A DNA stretch of 64,000 nucleotides. It comes from DUQW01 sp050953805 (GTDB lineage Bacteria > Bacillota_I > Bacilli_A > Acholeplasmatales > Acholeplasmataceae). The first letter of the stretch is position 1. Every line of letters starts with the position of its first letter. The stretch is from positions 1-64,000 of the forward strand of contig JBMNNE010000002.1 of NCBI GenBank assembly GCA_050953805.1, in the 5' to 3' direction. The notes under the pieces are model-generated. The model had not been told where the DNA came from. It searched no databases and saw nothing but the letters and a program-made list of their open reading frames with translations. Both the position numbers and the translations under genes were made by a program. Positions 17,303 through 30,091 of this stretch are shown here, piece after piece.

Positions 17303-17857
17303 CTATCGATAATGGGTATCTTTTAACACTTTTTCAGCAGCTTCTCGCCCCAATAAATATCGAATAATTTCATAGCTAAATTCAAAGGCTGCACCTAGTC
17401 CTTTAGCGGTAATAATGTTGTCTTCAACTACTACTTTCTTGTCTCCTTGATACTTGCCATCAATTCCATCTTCGCAACTTGGGAAACAAGTAAAATTTTT
17501 ATTTTTTAACATATGTTCATAACCAAGTAACATTGGTGCGGCACATATTGCCGCCACCAACTTATCGTTGTTATAATAAGTTAGGGCTAATTTTGAAACA
17601 ATTTGATGATTCGGATTTTCTAGTAATTCAAAGACCCATCTGCCGCCTGGAATAATTAAAAAATCGTATTCAAATAACTCAACTTCATTGACCGCAAAAT
17701 CAGCTTGAATATTTAAACCATAAGCCGTTTTTACTTTTCGATTAGATTTATAAATACTAACTAAATCTAATTTAAGTCCAGCTCTTAATAATAAATCTCT
17801 CGTTAATAGAGCTTCACCATCTTCGATATTATTACCAATAATCATTAATCCTTTCAT
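17303..17857 (-). CDS. DJ-1/PfpI family protein
   Basis: 184 residues covering one DJ-1/PfpI domain. DFLIIPGGRW gives the glycine loop and VAAICAAPMLLG the nucleophile elbow, with Cys at about residue 105. The distal YEIIRYLLG segment matches YajL/DJ-1-like proteins. Family members act as protein/nucleotide deglycases, chaperones or oxidative-stress proteins. It overlaps the MTA/SAH nucleosidase gene by 4 nt, so it is translated with the 18.8-kb operon. Confidence 0.85.
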   Translation of the reverse strand: MKGLMIIGNNIEDGEALLTRDLLLRAGLKLDLVSIYKSNRKVKTAYGLNIQADFAVNEVELFEYDFLIIPGGRWVFELLENPNHQIVSKLALTYYNNDKLVAAICAAPMLLGYEHMLKNKNFTCFPSCEDGIDGKYQGDKKVVVEDNIITAKGLGAAFEFSYEIIRYLLGREAAEKVLKDTHYR

Positions 17858-18492
17858 TTTTGCACCTCATTTAAATAATCTATTATAAAGTTATAAATCG
17901 CTTCTTTACCACTAATTGTTTCAGCTTTAGTGTATTGTTCCTCTTGATATTTAGAGCCAACATGATCAGAAACATGCTTTACACTAATAAAATTAACATT
18001 AAATTTATTAGCTACCATATACAAAGCGGCACCTTCCATATCTGATAAATATGGTTTATTAATTGGTAAAATTTCAGTTTGAAATTTATCTTGAGTGTAT
18101 AAAGTACCTTCATTTAAATCTAAAAGATTATCTTTTGGGTTAACTCGTTTTGGTTCATAACCAGGATTTTTTCCTAACTCATAACCAAAATGAGTTAAAT
18201 CAAAATCATATTGAATAAACTCATTAATAAAAATAATCTCACCAATTTGATAATCATTAGTAGCACCAGCTAATCCAACATTAATGACTTTACGAAAATT
18301 ATATCTAGTTAATAGTTCAGTTAGGGCCATACTGGCTCTAACTTTACCAACTCCACTAACTGATACTATAACTTCATGATTGTTTAAAAAACCTTGATAG
18401 GCTAATGATTTAGTGTTTAATTTAATTTTCTTTTGTAAGTTAGATAAAATAACTTCTAACTCATTTTGCATTGCCCCAATGATTAATATCAT
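17854..18492 (-). CDS. 5'-methylthioadenosine/S-adenosylhomocysteine nucleosidase-like
   Basis: 212 residues of the phosphorylase/nucleosidase fold. It begins ILIIGAMQNELEVIL, has the glycine-rich VSGVGKVRASMAL and NVGLAGATND, the ligand-contacting LSDMEGAALYMVA (catalytic purine-site Glu/Met) and VKHVSDHVGS, where the second acid would sit. The enzyme would cleave adenine from MTA or SAH in methyl-cycle recycling. It is a little shorter than typical Pfs/MtnN (about 230), with some loop changes, so a related nucleosidase specificity is possible. It is coupled to both neighbours by 4-nt overlaps. Confidence 0.8.
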   Translation of the reverse strand: MILIIGAMQNELEVILSNLQKKIKLNTKSLAYQGFLNNHEVIVSVSGVGKVRASMALTELLTRYNFRKVINVGLAGATNDYQIGEIIFINEFIQYDFDLTHFGYELGKNPGYEPKRVNPKDNLLDLNEGTLYTQDKFQTEILPINKPYLSDMEGAALYMVANKFNVNFISVKHVSDHVGSKYQEEQYTKAETISGKEAIYNFIIDYLNEVQK

Positions 18493-18800
18493 AACATCTC
18501 ACAAAATGGATAAAGGTTATCTTGTTCTTCTTGAACAATAATATCTTGTTTATCAGTGTGACGCTCAAACCATTTAGTAACATATGGACATGTAATAACG
18601 ACACGACCATTATTTTCTTTTAAATAGTTATAAGCTTCATTAACTAATTTTGAAGCTAAGCCACCAGAACGGTAATTAGGATCAACATATGTTCGATTAA
18701 TTACCCGAATATCATCTTTAAAAATTGGAAACAAAATCTCTCCGATTTTTAAATCTCCATCATATAAATAAATATAATCTTGATTATATTCAAATCTCAT
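18489..18800 (-). CDS. Small GNAT (YjdJ-type) N-acetyltransferase
   Basis: 103 residues from the ATG at 18800. The ATG at 18809 sits directly against the AAAGGA ribosome site, while the ATG at 18800 is 8 nt away, so I use the second. The short form has RTYVDPNYRSGGLASKLVNEAYNYL (acetyl-CoA motif A) and ends PYVTKWFERH, matching the YjdJ/Gcn5-related small GNATs (DUF7/COG2388). Substrates are mostly unknown. It is the first gene of the three-gene overlapping operon with the nucleosidase and DJ-1 protein. Confidence 0.85.
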   Translation of the reverse strand: MRFEYNQDYIYLYDGDLKIGEILFPIFKDDIRVINRTYVDPNYRSGGLASKLVNEAYNYLKENNGRVVITCPYVTKWFERHTDKQDIIVQEEQDNLYPFCEML

Positions 18801-18922
18801 TTTTATCATTCCTTTTAATATATTATTTAAGTTAGTGGTCCAAATACTATTTTAATCAATAATATATGTTTCAAGTAGTATTTTGCATAAACACAACTAT
18901 TCTATATAGTTATATGATTCTT

Positions 18923-19801
18923 TTATTCCCACTCAATTGTCCCTGGTGGCTTACCAGTAATATCATAAACTACTCTTGATACTCCTGGGACTTCTTTAAC
19001 AATTTTACTGGCGATTTTAGTTAAATTCTTATCAAAATAATTCACTTCTCCAGTTCTAGCATCAACTGAATCAATCACTCTAATGGCAACCACATAACCG
19101 TAATTTCGCTTTGAATCCTTGACTCCTGTTGACTTAGAATCTAAGACAACAGTAAAAGATTGAAAAGGATTAACCTTATATCTTTTAAGATATTTTTGTA
19201 GAAGATAATCACTTTCTTTGGCAATATAGATTTTTTCAGCAGTTATTTCTCCTAAAATTCTAACTGCTAATCCTGGTCCTGGAAATGGTTGACGATAAAC
19301 AAACTCTTTTTTTAATCCTAATTTTATACCAAGTTTTCTAACTTCATCTTTAGTTAATTCTTTTAATGGTTCAATTAATTCAAAACCTAATTCAGCAGGT
19401 AATCCGCCAACATTATGATGACTTTTAACAAACCCTTCACCAGCTTTACTTTCTTGAATATCACTTTTTATCGTTCCTTGAGCTAAATATTTACAATTAG
19501 GAATTTTTTGACTAGCAACCTTAAAAACATTGATAAACTCTCTACCGATAATCTTTCGTTTTTCTTCGGGATCAGTTACCCCTTTTAAACTTGATAAAAA
19601 TCGTTCTTTAGCATCAATTACCACTAATTTTAATCCGTTGTCAATCGCTAATTTTTCAATCACTTCTGGTTCATCTTTTCTCATTAAGCCAGTATCAACG
19701 AAGATACAATGTAATCTTTCTTGATATTCTTCTTTTAGTAGCATCGCCGCTACCAAAGAATCAACACCACCTGATAAACCTAATATAACTTGATCTTTCA
19801 T
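18923..19801 (-). CDS. guaAB: GMP synthase, stand-alone ATP-pyrophosphatase subunit
   Basis: 292 residues from ATG 19801, which has AGGAG 9-10 nt upstream. The protein begins directly at the ATP-PPase domain: VILGLSGGVDSLVAAMLL is the P-loop (SGGVDS). It ends with the C-terminal dimerisation domain and the canonical YDITGKPPGTIEWE. The usual N-terminal glutamine amidotransferase half (about 200 residues) of bacterial GuaA is absent and not found next door. The protein would amidate XMP using ammonia, either free or supplied by a separate GuaAa subunit, as in archaea. It starts 1 nt after guaB, so XMP production and use are coupled. Confidence 0.9.
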   Translation of the reverse strand: MKDQVILGLSGGVDSLVAAMLLKEEYQERLHCIFVDTGLMRKDEPEVIEKLAIDNGLKLVVIDAKERFLSSLKGVTDPEEKRKIIGREFINVFKVASQKIPNCKYLAQGTIKSDIQESKAGEGFVKSHHNVGGLPAELGFELIEPLKELTKDEVRKLGIKLGLKKEFVYRQPFPGPGLAVRILGEITAEKIYIAKESDYLLQKYLKRYKVNPFQSFTVVLDSKSTGVKDSKRNYGYVVAIRVIDSVDARTGEVNYFDKNLTKIASKIVKEVPGVSRVVYDITGKPPGTIEWE

Positions 19802-19802
19802 C

Positions 19803-21278
19803 TTATTTAACTCCTTTTGAATAGTTAGGGGCTTCAGTCGTAATTTCAATATCATGTGGGTGGTTTTCAATTAATCCCGCATTAGTAACTTTAACAAATT
19901 TATGATTTTCTTGAAGTTCACTGATTGTCTTAGTTCCACAATACCCCATCCCTGATTTAACGCCACCAATTAATTGATATAAAGTATCACTAATACTACC
20001 TTTATAAGCAACTCTACCTTCAATTCCTTCTGGCACATATTTTTGAATGTCAATATCATCTTCTTGAAAGTAACGATCAGCTGACCCACGTTTCATCGCT
20101 GGAATTGAACCCATACCGACATAAGTTTTAAACTTACGTCCTTGATAAATAATTTCTTCTCCTGGTGATTCACTACATCCAGCTAAAAGTGAGCCCAACA
20201 TCACCGTACTAGCACCGGCTGCTAGCGCTTTAACTATATCACCAGATAGTCTAATTCCACCATCACCAATAACTGGAATATCTTTCGTTTTAGCATACTC
20301 ATAAACATCCATAATTGCGCTTATCTGAGGCATTCCCACTCCAGCTACAACTCTTGTTGTACAAATCGATCCTGGGCCAATCCCTACCTTAAGTGCGTCA
20401 GCTCCAACTTCAATTAAATCAACGGCTGCATCACGAGTCACAATGTTACCAACAACTAGTTCTAAATTAGGATATTTTTCTTTAACTTGTTTGACTAATT
20501 TAATTACATTTTGCGAGTGAGCATGAGCCGAATCAATTGTAATGACATCAACTTCAGCTTTAACTAAGGCATCAACTCTAGCCATTGATTCGGCATTAAC
20601 TCCAATTGCCGCACCAACAAGGAGTCGGCCATGAATGTCTTTTGATGCATTAGGATATTCTAAAATATTATCGATATCTTTTGAGGTAATTAACCCTAAT
20701 AATTTGTAATCTTTATCGACAATTGGTAATTTTTCAATCCGATTTAACCATAAAATTCTTTTAGCTTCTTCTAATGTTGTTTGCATCGTTCCGGTAACTA
20801 AATTATCTTTTGTCATAATTTCCGTGACATTAGTGTCATCTGTCTTTAAATACTTTAAATCGCGGTTGGTAATAATACCAATTAAAGTATTATTTTTATC
20901 AACGACTGGTAATCCACTAATTTTATAAGTTTTTAAAAGTTGCTCAGCTTCTCTTGTTGTATTATATTCTCTTAAGGTAACCGGGTTAATAATCATTCCG
21001 GCTTCAGTTCTTTTAACAATATCAATTTCTTTAACTTGTTTTTCTATTGACATGTTTTTGTGGATAAACCCAATACCACCTTCTCGAGCCATGGCAATTG
21101 CCATCTTTGATTCAGTAACTGTATCCATGGCTGCTGAAACAATTGGAATATTTAGTGTAATATTCCTCGTTAATTTCGTTTCCAGTGACACTTCCCCAGG
21201 TGTTACTTTAGACTTTTGAGGTATCAACAAAACATCATCAAATGTTAATCCCTCAATTAATGTTTGATTTCCTTTCAT
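19803..21278 (-). CDS. guaB: Inosine-5'-monophosphate dehydrogenase
   Basis: 491 residues from ATG 21278, which follows AAGGGGG; an upstream in-frame ATG at 21311 lacks a site. IMPDH converts IMP to XMP with NAD+. The layout is classical: catalytic barrel start (LTFDDVLLIPQKSKV), two CBS domains (about residues 95-210; LIGIITNRDLKYL, LLGLITSKDI), and the barrel with the catalytic Cys loop GIGPGSICTTRVVAGVG. The GMGSIPAMKRGSADRYFQ flap with the following Tyr-Gly region completes it. It is followed at once by the GMP synthase subunit. Confidence 0.97.
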   Translation of the reverse strand: MKGNQTLIEGLTFDDVLLIPQKSKVTPGEVSLETKLTRNITLNIPIVSAAMDTVTESKMAIAMAREGGIGFIHKNMSIEKQVKEIDIVKRTEAGMIINPVTLREYNTTREAEQLLKTYKISGLPVVDKNNTLIGIITNRDLKYLKTDDTNVTEIMTKDNLVTGTMQTTLEEAKRILWLNRIEKLPIVDKDYKLLGLITSKDIDNILEYPNASKDIHGRLLVGAAIGVNAESMARVDALVKAEVDVITIDSAHAHSQNVIKLVKQVKEKYPNLELVVGNIVTRDAAVDLIEVGADALKVGIGPGSICTTRVVAGVGMPQISAIMDVYEYAKTKDIPVIGDGGIRLSGDIVKALAAGASTVMLGSLLAGCSESPGEEIIYQGRKFKTYVGMGSIPAMKRGSADRYFQEDDIDIQKYVPEGIEGRVAYKGSISDTLYQLIGGVKSGMGYCGTKTISELQENHKFVKVTNAGLIENHPHDIEITTEAPNYSKGVK

Positions 21279-21337
21279 TTTCACTTCCCCCTTATTAACA
21301 TATCTTAACATAAAATGTTAATTTTTAAAATTGAAAA

Positions 21338-21359
21338 GGTGTTAGAATTATCTAACACC
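21338..21359. terminator. Hairpin in the divergent guaB / surface-protein interval
   Basis: A perfect 9-bp stem, GGTGTTAGA/TCTAACACC with a 4-nt loop. On the minus strand it lies in the guaB leader and is followed by TTTTCAATTTT, so it could attenuate guaB. It is also between the two divergent genes. Confidence 0.4.
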
Positions 21360-21383
21360 CCCTAGCTTCTTAATAACTATTGA

Positions 21384-21412
21384 TATATTTTACTAAAAAA
21401 AGTAATTTACAA
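21384..21412 (-). promoter_or_regulatory. Candidate guaB promoter
   Basis: Minus-strand TTGTAA, a 17-nt spacer and AATATA. It overlaps on the other strand a candidate plus-strand promoter (TTGATA at 21380, 17 nt, TAATTT at 21403). The two transcripts would start from one shared AT-rich segment. Confidence 0.35.
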
Positions 21413-21414
21413 GA

Positions 21415-21438
21415 CTTCCATCTACTATTAGATGGAGG
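21415..21438 (+). promoter_or_regulatory. Hairpin that sequesters the ribosome binding site
   Basis: CTTCCATCTA and TAGATGGAGG form a 10-bp stem with a CTAT loop. The whole Shine-Dalgarno GGAGG (21434-21438) of the next gene lies in the 3' arm, 8 nt before its ATG. Confidence 0.6.
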
Positions 21439-21446
21439 TGTTACCA

Positions 21447-23393
21447 ATGATTAAAAATTTATCGATATTAAATATGAGAAAGGAAAGAAAAAATAAACTT
21501 TTATTTATCTTTTTATGTTTTATTTTCTTGTTTACTTTAGTTTTAAGTTTAAAAGTTCCCGTTAAAGCTTATCAAGAAGGACCATATTCAAAAGAAACAA
21601 TTGATAATATTACCGGTAGTTATCGTCCCGATTTATGGTATTTGAAAGATAATTACCTTTATTTTACTTTTGAACATATTAGTATGTTAAATCCCAATAC
21701 TGGATTAGCCACTAATTTCACTAGTTATATCTCGATGGGATTACATTCTTTTATTTTTAATGAACCAATTCAATATGAATTTTATTATATGGGACAATGG
21801 ATGCCTAAAACATTTTATGAAGGTATTTTTTATGTCGTTGCCTATAATAGTTTCGGCGTCAAATTCGATCAACATGGTAATGATTGGATCGAAATTTCTA
21901 ATCAAGATCAATACGGAATTAGAGTTTCGATTGTTGCGGATTCGATTTCACCAGTTATTAGCGGCGAAACTAATTATATTACCAATGTCGATAATCCAGT
22001 ATCTGAAGCTACTATTAAATCTGGATTATCAGCATATGATAATGCTGATGGTTATCTTCCATCTTCTTCTTTTGTCAAAACAAGCGATAATTACACTGGG
22101 AATCAAAATACGATTGGTAATTATGTAATAAGTTACTCTGTTAGTGATAGTTCCGGAAATACGTCAACAGTCAATGTTAATGTTGCGGTAGTTGATGTCA
22201 CAAAACCAACGATATCAGGAACTAGCACCTATACTGTCCTTTATAATGAGACTCAAAGTTTAGATACCGTCAAAAACAATCTATCAGTTTCAGATAACTA
22301 TGATACTGGACTAAATCCAGTACTAATTACTGATAATTACACAGCTAATAAAAATCAAGTTGGTAATTGGACTGTTAGCTATCAAGCAACCGATACAAGT
22401 GGTAATCAATCTAATTTGTTTAATGTTACGATTAATGTTATTGATAATATCGCTCCCGTTATTTCCGGAACAAATAATTATACAAGGGTTTATAATAATT
22501 TATTAGAATTAACTGAAATTAAATCCAAATTATCAGCTAATGACGGATATGATGGTAATATCACTGCTGATATTACCTTGGTATCAAATAATTATACTAA
22601 TAACTATAATGTTAAGGGTGAATATGAAATTGTTTATAGTGTGAAAGATTCAAGTAATAATTCAACCAATTATACTATCACAATTACCGTAATTGATAAT
22701 ATTAAACCAACAATCTCAGGAAATAATACTTATTCTAGTGGCTCAAAAACTAAGTTATCTGAATCAACAATTAGAGAAGGAATTAGTGCTAATGATGATT
22801 ATGATAGTCAATTAGACATACAATTAGTCGAAGATAATTACTCATCAAGCTATCATCAAATTGGCCCCCATACGATTATTTATAAAGCCACTGATTCCAG
22901 TGGCAATACTAGTAATTATACGGTGACAGTGACTGTAACTGATGATGTTCCTCCAGTAATTTATACGAATCGTTATTTTATAAATATTGATGGTGCCCTT
23001 AATTACACCCTCGAGCAAATCATTGATCATTTAGTTAATACTGGACAATTAGATTATCAAACATTGCAATATTATGAAGTAGAAACATCAAACTATTTAT
23101 CAATCCCAGGTCAATATGAAATTACATTAACTAAAAAAGTTAATGCCCCGGAAGAATTAGATGATACAATTATTATTAAAGTTAATGTTTTTGATCCTAG
23201 TGATAATTTAAATCCTAATGAAAATGAAAATAACAATACTGGTTTAGTTGATCCAATCGATGATAACTTATCAAACGATGATTCTAGAACATTAATTATT
23301 ACCATTATAGTAATACTGATAGCAGTAGTAATATTATTAGGAACTTCATTTTATATAGTTTATCGCGGTAAACGTCGCAGAAAATCTTATTAA
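21447..23393 (+). CDS. Cell-surface protein with Ig-like/HYR repeats and C-terminal membrane anchor
   Basis: 648 residues; the ATG at 21447 is 8 nt from GGAGG. A signal peptide (about residues 15-45, LFIFLCFIFLFTLVLSL) is followed by a unique domain. At least four tandem beta-sandwich repeats of about 80 residues follow (residues 160-510), each with ISGxxxY...LSxxDxYD...DNYTxN...GxxxVxYxxxDSSGN, like DUF5011/HYR Ig-like domains. An Asn/Asp-rich linker and a transmembrane helix (TLIITIIVILIAVVILLGTS) with a basic tail anchor it. A role in adhesion or surface display is inferred. It is the only clear plus-strand protein gene in the window and is well separated from its divergent neighbour guaB. 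Confidence 0.85.
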   Translation: MIKNLSILNMRKERKNKLLFIFLCFIFLFTLVLSLKVPVKAYQEGPYSKETIDNITGSYRPDLWYLKDNYLYFTFEHISMLNPNTGLATNFTSYISMGLHSFIFNEPIQYEFYYMGQWMPKTFYEGIFYVVAYNSFGVKFDQHGNDWIEISNQDQYGIRVSIVADSISPVISGETNYITNVDNPVSEATIKSGLSAYDNADGYLPSSSFVKTSDNYTGNQNTIGNYVISYSVSDSSGNTSTVNVNVAVVDVTKPTISGTSTYTVLYNETQSLDTVKNNLSVSDNYDTGLNPVLITDNYTANKNQVGNWTVSYQATDTSGNQSNLFNVTINVIDNIAPVISGTNNYTRVYNNLLELTEIKSKLSANDGYDGNITADITLVSNNYTNNYNVKGEYEIVYSVKDSSNNSTNYTITITVIDNIKPTISGNNTYSSGSKTKLSESTIREGISANDDYDSQLDIQLVEDNYSSSYHQIGPHTIIYKATDSSGNTSNYTVTVTVTDDVPPVIYTNRYFINIDGALNYTLEQIIDHLVNTGQLDYQTLQYYEVETSNYLSIPGQYEITLTKKVNAPEELDDTIIIKVNVFDPSDNLNPNENENNNTGLVDPIDDNLSNDDSRTLIITIIVILIAVVILLGTSFYIVYRGKRRRKSY

Positions 23394-23430
23394 TTAAAAA
23401 AAGCACTCATTAACTGAGTGCTTTATTTTC
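23394..23430. terminator. Bidirectional terminator
   Basis: AAAGCACTCA-TTAAC-TGAGTGCTTT with T runs on both strands. It ends the plus-strand surface-protein gene and the minus-strand rRNA operon. Confidence 0.85.
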
Positions 23431-23455
23431 GCTTTGTTAAGCGTTATTAATTTAG

Positions 23456-23532
23456 TGGCGCCCACAGAAGGACTCGAACCTTCGACTTCTTGATTAACAG
23501 TCAAGCGCTCTAACCGACTGAGCTATGTAGGC
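23456..23532 (-). tRNA. tRNA-Asn (GTT)
   Basis: Acceptor GCCTACA/TGTGGGC, T-arm GGTTCGAGTCC and anticodon loop CTGTTAA giving GTT. CCA is encoded. It is the last gene of the rRNA operon, about 15 nt after 5S. Confidence 0.95.
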
Positions 23533-23546
23533 TTAAGATTTAAGAA

Positions 23547-23654
23547 ACTGGCAACTTCCTATTTTTGCCCCTTAGGACTATCGTCGGCGATGAAGTGCTT
23601 AACTGCTGTGTTCGAGATGGGTACAGGTGTGTCCACTTCGCTATCGTCACCAGA
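23547..23654 (-). rRNA. rrf: 5S ribosomal RNA
   Basis: About 108 nt. The terminal helix CTGGTGAC/GTTGCCAG and the conserved internal CCCATCTCGAACACAG and GTTAAGC segments are visible. Ends are set by the terminal helix and could be off by 1-3 nt. Confidence 0.93.
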
Positions 23655-23708
23655 TTCTTTCAAAACTAGATAAATTCTTAAGTCAAAACCCAAATAAAAT
23701 ATTTTATA

Positions 23709-26554
<2,846 letters not shown>

Positions 26555-26615
26555 TTTTATTTTTTTTGTTTGTTTTGACAGAATTTATCTACTTTTCAAA
26601 GATCTTAAATCTGAC

Positions 26616-26647
26616 TTTAAGTCTTTAAAAACTGAATATGATAAGAA
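26616..26647 (-). repeat. 3' arm of the 16S processing stalk
   Basis: The 32-nt segment is an almost perfect inverted complement of 28262-28294 on the other side of 16S (both contain TTCAGTTTT and AAAGACTTAAA). Together they would form the RNase III-type stalk that releases pre-16S. The rest of the short 16S-23S spacer has no tRNA. Confidence 0.65.
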
Positions 26648-26680
26648 AATGAAGTTTTGCTTTATTATGCCTTTCTCCTT

Positions 26681-28204
<1,524 letters not shown>

Positions 28205-28261
28205 ATGTATTGTTTGAGCTTTAGCTCTTTTTTTCTTTTTTCAAAAAAATTGGTTGTTTTA

Positions 28262-28294
28262 TTCTTATCATTATTCAGTTTTCAAAGACTTAAA
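28262..28294 (-). repeat. 5' arm of the 16S processing stalk
   Basis: Inverted partner of 26616-26647, located between the rRNA promoter and the 16S 5' end. Confidence 0.65.
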
Positions 28295-28323
28295 ATCAAT
28301 GCGCGAATTGCGCATGCTTGTAT

Positions 28324-28352
28324 ATTTTAGCATTTACACCCTTAGATGTCAA
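28324..28352 (-). promoter_or_regulatory. rRNA operon promoter
   Basis: Consensus TTGACA, an exact 17-nt spacer and TAAAAT on the minus strand, about 120 nt upstream of 16S. Confidence 0.9.
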
Positions 28353-28411
28353 ATAAAATAGCACGATTTATCTTATTATTTTTTATATCTGTTGCTTTTA
28401 CTCTTTTTTAC

Positions 28412-28469
28412 AATAAAATAGGCGGCTTTCCATCAAATATCTTATTAAAAGATGTCTGGAGCGCCGCCT
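28412..28469 (-). terminator. Terminator after rseP
   Basis: GGCGGC...GCCGCC stem with a long loop that contains a nested hairpin (GACATCTTTTAATAAGATATTTGATG region), followed by TATTTTATTG on the minus strand. It separates the cdsA-dxr-rseP genes from the rRNA promoter. Confidence 0.6.
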
Positions 28470-28493
28470 CTTAAACTTTAGTTTAAAGATGTT

Positions 28494-30086
28494 TTAAAAT
28501 AATTTCATCACATCAAATATCATAATTAAGACAAATAACCCCATTAATAAGAGAAACGCAATATTATTCGCCCAAGTTTCAACCTTTTTATTTAATGGTT
28601 TTCTCGTAACTGCTTCAATCGCTAAAAACAAAATTCTTCCTCCATCCAATGCTGGAATCGGTAATAAGTTAACAATACCGACGTTTACTGATAAAAACCC
28701 CATAAACAAGACAATTGCAACAAACCCACCTTCTCTGACTTGGGCAATGATATTAAAAATCCCAATTGGTCCGGCTAAATCAGTCACTGAAATACCACTA
28801 GTTTTAGGAGTGAATAGAGCTCCTAAAACTCTAAAGATCGTAATAGCGTCATTTCCAAATTTAGTCGCCCCTGCGGCAAAGGCAAACCCTAAATTAAATT
28901 TAGTAGCTCTTTCAACACCAATATAGACTTGTGAATATGGTGCCCCTTGTCCATCAAATGTCGTTAAAGGGAACAATTTTTTATATTTAGTTACACCTGT
29001 TTTACCTTCTCTAATATATTCAATAGTAACTTCTATGTCTTTTACATTTTGAACTTCTTCCACATTTAAAATAGTAAATATTTGATCAATTAGTTCTTGC
29101 CAGTTAGTAACTGGAATATCGTTAATTTTAGTAATTTTATCTTTCGCTTTTAAATCAGAATAATTTCCAATTCCAAAAACTTTACCAATAACTAATGGTT
29201 CTATATTTACTTCATTATCATCTTCATTATAATTAGAAATCCCTAGCATATTAACATCAACTCTTGTCGTAAAGTTAATTAATTCTTCTTTTCCTTCAAT
29301 TTTAAGGTTAATAGTTTCTCCAGGATATTTTTGAATTTCTTCTAAGACTTTCTTCCAATTAGTAACGGTGACACCATTGATTTCTTCAATCATAAAGTCT
29401 TTTTCATTTTTAATTACTGAATGAGCCAGTGGTCCTTTGGGATCAATTTTTTTAACTTTCGCTGCTTCAACTGGCTTACCGACAAGGGCATATCCCAAAA
29501 TAAATAGAAATAATGCTAACACGAAATTCATAAACGCTCCAGCAAATAAAACTACAAATCTTTGCCATTTTGGTTTTTGTGATAACGATCTTTCTTTAGT
29601 TGCGATTTGCATTTCTTTCTTTTCAGCATAATGATATTTAGCATCCTCTAACACTAAATATCTAACTTTTGATGCATCTTCTAATTCTAATTCAATATGT
29701 AGTTCATCACGATCACAATCAAAGATTTCAAAACTAACCACTTTACCAATAACATCATATGGTAGAGCTTCATGCATCACAATCGCTTTAACTTTATCAT
29801 TTTGATCTAATCTTAACCCTAATGTATCGCCAACATTAAAAAATGCATCATCATTATCCTCACCGGCGATACTAACATATCCTCCAATAGGAATAGCCCT
29901 AATCGAGTATGTCGTTTCGCCTTTTTTCTTTTGAAAAAGGGCTGGCCCCATTCCAATAGAAAACTCGTGACATAAAACATTAAATTTTTTCGCCATAGTA
30001 AAATGTCCTAGTTCATGTAAGACAATAATAATACCTAAAACTAAAATAAATATAATTAAATTTAATAGAAATGTTAAAATTACCAT
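28494..30086 (-). CDS. rseP: RIP metalloprotease RseP (site-2 protease)
   Basis: 530 residues. Membrane helix 1 carries the zinc site IIVLHELGHFTMA. Helix 4 holds NLLPIPALDGGRILF with the third ligand. Two PDZ-like segments lie between (around residues 200-275 and 290-370; GPLAHSVIKNEKD and YSDLKAKDKITKIND). An acidic insertion between helix 1 and helix 2 makes it about 100 residues longer than the usual 420. Such proteases cut single-pass membrane proteins such as anti-sigma factors and signal-peptide remnants. The gene is last in the cdsA-dxr-rseP order usual for Bacillota. Confidence 0.95.
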   Translation of the reverse strand: MVILTFLLNLIIFILVLGIIIVLHELGHFTMAKKFNVLCHEFSIGMGPALFQKKKGETTYSIRAIPIGGYVSIAGEDNDDAFFNVGDTLGLRLDQNDKVKAIVMHEALPYDVIGKVVSFEIFDCDRDELHIELELEDASKVRYLVLEDAKYHYAEKKEMQIATKERSLSQKPKWQRFVVLFAGAFMNFVLALFLFILGYALVGKPVEAAKVKKIDPKGPLAHSVIKNEKDFMIEEINGVTVTNWKKVLEEIQKYPGETINLKIEGKEELINFTTRVDVNMLGISNYNEDDNEVNIEPLVIGKVFGIGNYSDLKAKDKITKINDIPVTNWQELIDQIFTILNVEEVQNVKDIEVTIEYIREGKTGVTKYKKLFPLTTFDGQGAPYSQVYIGVERATKFNLGFAFAAGATKFGNDAITIFRVLGALFTPKTSGISVTDLAGPIGIFNIIAQVREGGFVAIVLFMGFLSVNVGIVNLLPIPALDGGRILFLAIEAVTRKPLNKKVETWANNIAFLLLMGLFVLIMIFDVMKLF

Positions 30087-30091
30087 ATCAA

